64,000 bases of DNA, from positions 4,715,501-4,779,500 of the forward strand of contig NZ_JAUETR010000001.1 of NCBI RefSeq assembly GCF_032484785.1. The letters run 5' to 3'. Below the pieces are notes generated by a model. That model was not told the DNA's origin. It saw only the letters and a list, made by a program, of their open reading frames with translations, and did no database searches. The stretch comes from Bradyrhizobium sp. SZCCHNS1050 (GTDB lineage: Bacteria > Pseudomonadota > Alphaproteobacteria > Rhizobiales > Xanthobacteraceae). The translations under genes were made by a program, and so were the position numbers. Shown in pieces: positions 60,290 through 64,000 of this stretch (position 1 is its first letter; every line of letters starts with the position of its first letter).

Positions 60290-63200
60290 TCAAGCCACCT
60301 GCTGGTCGAGGATCTTCACGGCCTCGTCGAGCGCGACCGAGACGAGCTGCGACACGCCGCGCTCGGCCATGGTGACGCCGAACAGCCGGTTCATGCGCGC
60401 CATGGTGATCGGGTTGTGGGTGATGATGATGAAACGGGTCTCGGTCGAGCCCTTCATCTCGTGCAGCAGGTTGCAGAAGCGTTCGACGTTGTGGTCGTCG
60501 AGCGGCGCGTCGACCTCGTCCAGCACGCAGATCGGCGAGGGGTTGGTGAGGAACACCGCGAAGATCAGCGCCATCGCCGTCAGCGCCTGCTCGCCGCCCG
60601 ACAGCAGCGACAGCGTCTGCGGCTTCTTGCCCGGCGGCTTGGCGATGATCTCGAGGCCCGCCTCGAGCGGATCGTCGCTCTCGATCAGGTGCAGCGCCGC
60701 TTCGCCGCCGCCGAACAGCTCGGTGAACAGCCGCTTGAAGTGGTCGTTGACGGTCTCGAACGAGGATTGCAGGCGCTCGCGCGCCTCCTTGTTGAGGCTT
60801 TGGATGCCCTGGCGCAGCCGCTTGATGGCCTCGACGAGGTCGTCGCGCTCGGTGGTCAGCGCGGTATGCGAGCCCTCGACCTCGGTGAGTTCTTCCTCGG
60901 CGCGCAGGTTGACGGCGCCGAGCCGCTCGCGGTCGCGGCGCAGCTTCTCCAAGGTTTCTTCGATCTCGTGCAGCGGCGGCAGTTGCGTGTCCGGACCGAT
61001 CTCGGCCATCGCCGCGACCGCCTGCGGCTCGCATTCGAGCATGTCGTGGATCTCGCGCTCGACGTCGCCGACGCGGCGCTTGGCGCTCTCCAGCCGCTCC
61101 TCGGCGCGGGCGGCTGCTTCGCGCGACTTGGACAGCGCTTCCAGCGACGCTTTCGCAGCGCGGTCGGTGTCGCCCATCGCAGTCTCGGCCTCGGCGAGCG
61201 CGTCGGCCGCGACCTGGCGCTCCTCCTCGGCGATGGCGAGCTCGTCGATCAGCGCGCTGCGCTTCTCGGCGAAGATCTCCGGCGCGTTGTCGAGCTCGGC
61301 GCGCTCGTCCCTCACCTCGGCGATGCGCGCCTCGATGGTGGCGATCTGCGAGCCGGCGCCGCGGATGCGGTTGAACCAGTCGTTGCGCTCGTTGATGATC
61401 GCCTGCACGCGGCGGTCGGCGAGCTCGGCCTCGCGGGCCAGCGCCTGGGCCTCGGCGCGCACCTGGGCCGCGGCGCGGCGCTTGGCCTCGATCTCGGCGC
61501 GCACGGCCGCCAGCCGGCCATCGGCTTCGGTGGTCGCCGGCAGCTCCTCGATCGCCTCCAGCGCATTCTGGTGCAGCTCGGCGATCTCGGCGCGGTCATG
61601 GGCGAGGCGGGTCGAGGCCTCGACCAGCGCCGATTTGCGCGCCGAATGGCGGTTGATCTCGCGCTCGGCATTGGCGTGGCGCTCGCGCGCCGAGTTCACC
61701 TCGCGCTGCGCGGCGCGCCAGGCTTCGCGCGCGGCGCTCTCGGCGGCGGTCGCGGCCCTCACCTCGGCCTCGGCGCTCTCCAGCGCTTGGCGCTTGTTGG
61801 CGGCATCGATGCGCGCCTGCTCGAGCTCGGCCTCGATATCGATCAGGCGGGCACGCTCGGCCAAGCGCCGGGCCGCGCCGGTCGGCGCATGCGCGGCGGC
61901 GATGAAGCCGTCCCAGCGCCAGACGTCGCCTTCCGGCGACACCAGCCGCTGGCCGGTCCTGAGTTGAGAAACGAGTTGAGCGCCGCGGTCGCGCGACACC
62001 ACGCCGATCTGGGCCAGGCGGCGCGACAGCTCCGGCGGCGCCTGCACATAGGCCGCGAGCGGCTCGACGCCATCGGGCAGCGCGGGGTCGGTGACCTCGG
62101 CGCCGGCGACGGTCCAGTGCATCGGCGCGGACGCGTCGACCGGCGCATCGAGGTCGTCGCCGAGCACGGCGCCGAGCGCCTTCTCATAACCCTTGGCCAC
62201 GGTGACGCCGTCGATGATCGGCGGCCACAGATTCTTGGTCTCGCTGTTCACCATCTTGGAGATGGTGCGCGCCTCGGTCTCCAGCCGCTGCACCCGCTTC
62301 TCGGCCTCGGCGAGCGGGGCGCGCGAGGCTTCGAGCTTCTGCCGCGCATTGGCCTGCGCCGACTCGTTGGTCTGCACCGCGGCCTCGGCCTGCGCCTCGG
62401 ATTCCTCGGCCGCTTCGAGCGACGCCGCTAGCGTGTCGAGATCACCGAGATGCGCGGTCTCCTGCGCCAGTCGCTCCTCGTCGGCGCGGACATTGGCGAT
62501 GTCCTGGTCGAGCCGGGCCAGACGCTCGCGGTGGCTGCGGACGTTGGCCTCGAGCTGGTTGCGGCGTGCGGTGAGATCGGCGAGCTGCGTCGTCAGCTCC
62601 GTGAACTGCCGCTCGGTCTCAGCGAGAAGAGCCTCGGCCTCGGCGACGCGCTCGTCGACGCCGCTGCGCATCTCGACGCGCGCCTTGATCTCTTCCTTCA
62701 GCTCCGCGTCTTCGGTCTCCAGGCGCTGCAGCGCGACCTGCGCGTCCTGGTTCTGCTGCTGCTCGCGCGCGACGTCGGCGGTGAGCTGCATCAGGCGGCG
62801 ATCGAGCTCGCTAACGCGCTCCTTGGCGCGCACCTCCTCGCGGTCGAGCAGATCGCGGGCATTCTTCAGCCGCTGCATCGTCGCGGCGGCGCGGGCCTCG
62901 GCCTCGCGCAGCGCCGGCAGATGCGACGAACGGATCGCCTGGATGCGGGCCGATTCGGCCTGCTCGCGGGTCCGCTCCGCCATCTCGCGCACGGCGACAT
63001 CGTGCACATGCGCGGCGTCGTTGAGGTCGGCATGCGCGCCCATCCAGCGCAGGTGATAGAGCGTCGCTTCGGCCTTGCGCACCTTGGCGGCGACCTCGCG
63101 GTAGCGGATCGCCTGCCGCGCCTGCTTGCGCAGGCCTTCCATCTGGCCGGAGAGCTGGCCGATGACGTCCTCGACGCGCAGCAGATTCGTCTCCGCCGCC

Positions 63201-63754
63201 TTCAGCCGCAACTCGGCCTCGTGGCGGCGGGCATGCAGGCCGGCGACGCCGGCGGCGTCTTCCAGCACGCGGCGGCGCTGCTCAGGTTTCGCTTGAATGA
63301 TCTCGCCGATCTTGCCCTGGTGGACCAGCGCCGGCGAGCGTGCGCCGGTGGCGGCGTCGGCGAACAGGATCTGCACGTCGCGGGCGCGCACGTCGCGGCC
63401 GTTGATGCGATACACCGAGCCGGCCTCGCGCTCGATGCGGCGCGAGATCTCGAGAATGTCACGGTCGTTCACGGCCGCTGGCGCGGTGCGATCGCTGTTG
63501 TCGATCGTCATCACCACTTCGGCGTGGTTGCGCGACGGCCGCGTGTTCGAGCCGGAGAAAATGACAGCGTCCATGTCGGCGGCGCGCAGCGATTTGTGCG
63601 AGGTCTCGCCCATCGCCCAGCGCAGCGCCTCGACCAGATTCGACTTGCCGCAACCGTTCGGACCGACGACGCCGGTGAGGCCGGGTTCGATCACGAAGTC
63701 AGTCGGTTCGACGAACGTCTTGAAACCGTGAAGACGAAGACGCGTGAGTTTCAT
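60290..63754 (-). CDS. smc: Chromosome segregation ATPase SMC
   Basis: This is a 1154-residue SMC protein. Walker A (GPNGCGKSN) lies near residues 32-40, two long coiled-coil arms flank a hinge of about residues 500-640, and the C-terminal head has the signature LSGGEQALTAMALIFAVFL and Walker B CVLDEVDAPLDDHN. With ScpA/ScpB it forms the condensin-like complex that folds and separates the chromosome. The N-terminus MKLTRLRLHGFKTFVEPT is standard. The opposite strand shows very long open frames here, which are artefacts of the high-GC coding sequence. Confidence 0.97.
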   Translation of the reverse strand: MKLTRLRLHGFKTFVEPTDFVIEPGLTGVVGPNGCGKSNLVEALRWAMGETSHKSLRAADMDAVIFSGSNTRPSRNHAEVVMTIDNSDRTAPAAVNDRDILEISRRIEREAGSVYRINGRDVRARDVQILFADAATGARSPALVHQGKIGEIIQAKPEQRRRVLEDAAGVAGLHARRHEAELRLKAAETNLLRVEDVIGQLSGQMEGLRKQARQAIRYREVAAKVRKAEATLYHLRWMGAHADLNDAAHVHDVAVREMAERTREQAESARIQAIRSSHLPALREAEARAAATMQRLKNARDLLDREEVRAKERVSELDRRLMQLTADVAREQQQNQDAQVALQRLETEDAELKEEIKARVEMRSGVDERVAEAEALLAETERQFTELTTQLADLTARRNQLEANVRSHRERLARLDQDIANVRADEERLAQETAHLGDLDTLAASLEAAEESEAQAEAAVQTNESAQANARQKLEASRAPLAEAEKRVQRLETEARTISKMVNSETKNLWPPIIDGVTVAKGYEKALGAVLGDDLDAPVDASAPMHWTVAGAEVTDPALPDGVEPLAAYVQAPPELSRRLAQIGVVSRDRGAQLVSQLRTGQRLVSPEGDVWRWDGFIAAAHAPTGAARRLAERARLIDIEAELEQARIDAANKRQALESAEAEVRAATAAESAAREAWRAAQREVNSARERHANAEREINRHSARKSALVEASTRLAHDRAEIAELHQNALEAIEELPATTEADGRLAAVRAEIEAKRRAAAQVRAEAQALAREAELADRRVQAIINERNDWFNRIRGAGSQIATIEARIAEVRDERAELDNAPEIFAEKRSALIDELAIAEEERQVAADALAEAETAMGDTDRAAKASLEALSKSREAAARAEERLESAKRRVGDVEREIHDMLECEPQAVAAMAEIGPDTQLPPLHEIEETLEKLRRDRERLGAVNLRAEEELTEVEGSHTALTTERDDLVEAIKRLRQGIQSLNKEARERLQSSFETVNDHFKRLFTELFGGGEAALHLIESDDPLEAGLEIIAKPPGKKPQTLSLLSGGEQALTAMALIFAVFLTNPSPICVLDEVDAPLDDHNVERFCNLLHEMKGSTETRFIIITHNPITMARMNRLFGVTMAERGVSQLVSVALDEAVKILDQQVA

Positions 63755-63946
63755 GCACAGATTCTCTGTTGGCGGGAGACGAATCTCCCAGCCCCGACAA
63801 TACCATGGAAGGCAATGTCAATGTGGACTGAGTCGCCCTGGCGCCTCATTCTGAGGGCGGGACAATGGCGAGGGCTGGTCCCCAGGGCAACCCGCCGGGC
63901 CTGCTTTTCCAAGGCTTTCTCGTGGCGAACGGCCCACGAAACAGAA

Positions 63947-63967
63947 GCGGCCCCATTGAGGGGCCGC
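63947..63967 (-). terminator. Intrinsic terminator for a gene to the right
   Basis: GCGGCCCC / GGGGCCGC are perfect eight-base arms around ATTGA. Read on the minus strand the stem is followed by TTCTGTTT, so it should end a minus-strand gene whose coding part lies beyond the right edge of the window, upstream of smc. Confidence 0.8.
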
Positions 63968-64000
63968 GCTGTGTCTTTGATGACTCAGTGATTCGAATCA

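Noticed and set aside
56687..62431. A very long open frame (about 1900 codons) on the plus strand.
   Set aside because: It is antisense to lemA, the M48 protease, the Rsm22-type gene and smc, all clearly recognisable, and its translation is Arg/Gly/Asp-rich filler typical of antisense frames in high-GC DNA.
63989..64000. TGATTCGAATCA at the right edge resembles a tRNA T-loop.
   Set aside because: The G53-C61 pair is missing and no acceptor or anticodon stem can be built from the neighbouring bases. It is simply a palindrome with two GANTC sites.

Overview
This window is high-GC chromosomal DNA from an alphaproteobacterium, most likely Bradyrhizobium or a close relative (Nitrobacteraceae). 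The indicators are a Rieske gene followed by a single fused cytochrome b/c1 gene (fbcFH), a fused trpE-trpG gene behind a trpL leader, a ScfR-type fatty-acyl regulator next to a DUF4170 gene, the DUF1285 / CoA pyrophosphatase / DUF6111 / cca series, and dispersed palindromic repeats of the kind found throughout Bradyrhizobium genomes. Species cannot be fixed from sequence alone. I see no phage, insertion sequence, CRISPR, rRNA or tRNA gene.

Layout. 1-8.1 kb: a partial small gene, a TadG-like von Willebrand protein, the glucan pair opgG-opgH (Tat-exported OpgG and membrane glucosyltransferase OpgH), and an arsA ATPase with no arsenical pump beside it. 8.1-8.8 kb: repeats. 8.8-15.2 kb: ScfR regulator, DUF4170 protein, a tail-anchored protein, a phosphoesterase, a Nudix hydrolase, a GT2 glycosyltransferase and an M20 amidohydrolase. 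15.2-20.0 kb: a compact ethanolamine operon (eutB-eutC-permease) followed by an AraC regulator. 20.2-23.8 kb: an acetyltransferase, then a DUF2946 protein and TonB-dependent receptor behind a Zur-like palindrome, which suggests zinc uptake. 23.9-30.9 kb: a four-gene MoxR / DUF58 / BatA-DUF4159 / membrane vWA operon. 31.2-34.7 kb: DUF1285, nudL-like, DUF6111, cca and a TauE/SafE-type transporter, mostly joined by 4-base overlaps. 34.7-35.2 kb: a rearrangement scar with a GGDEF remnant. 35.2-37.9 kb: a DsbA-like protein and an unusual metallo-beta-lactamase-fold protein facing a LysR regulator across a large interrupted palindrome. 37.9-41.2 kb: HAD hydrolase, hemF, and trmL-queE-queD. 41.5-44.1 kb: fbcFH with a clear terminator. 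44.3-49.6 kb: small accessory genes, including a TetR/tautomerase pair with three operator copies. 49.6-52 kb: a TPR protein and repeats. 51.9-54.9 kb: trpL, trpEG and apt. 54.9-64 kb: two ParA-like ATPases, an M48 protease with LemA, a secreted COG4315 protein, an Rsm22-type protein and smc.

The most interesting signals are (i) a 450-base repeat present twice (8.1 and 51.1 kb) in which three hairpins survive although their sequences have changed on both arms; (ii) a complete trp attenuator readable base by base; (iii) a Zur-like box that assigns the TonB receptor/DUF2946 pair to zinc; (iv) the paired ParA-like ATPases, one with a degenerate Walker motif; (v) a QueD lacking its catalytic cysteine and a metallo-beta-lactamase-fold protein lacking its histidine motif; and (vi) the three-operator TetR switch and the DsbA/LysR palindrome.
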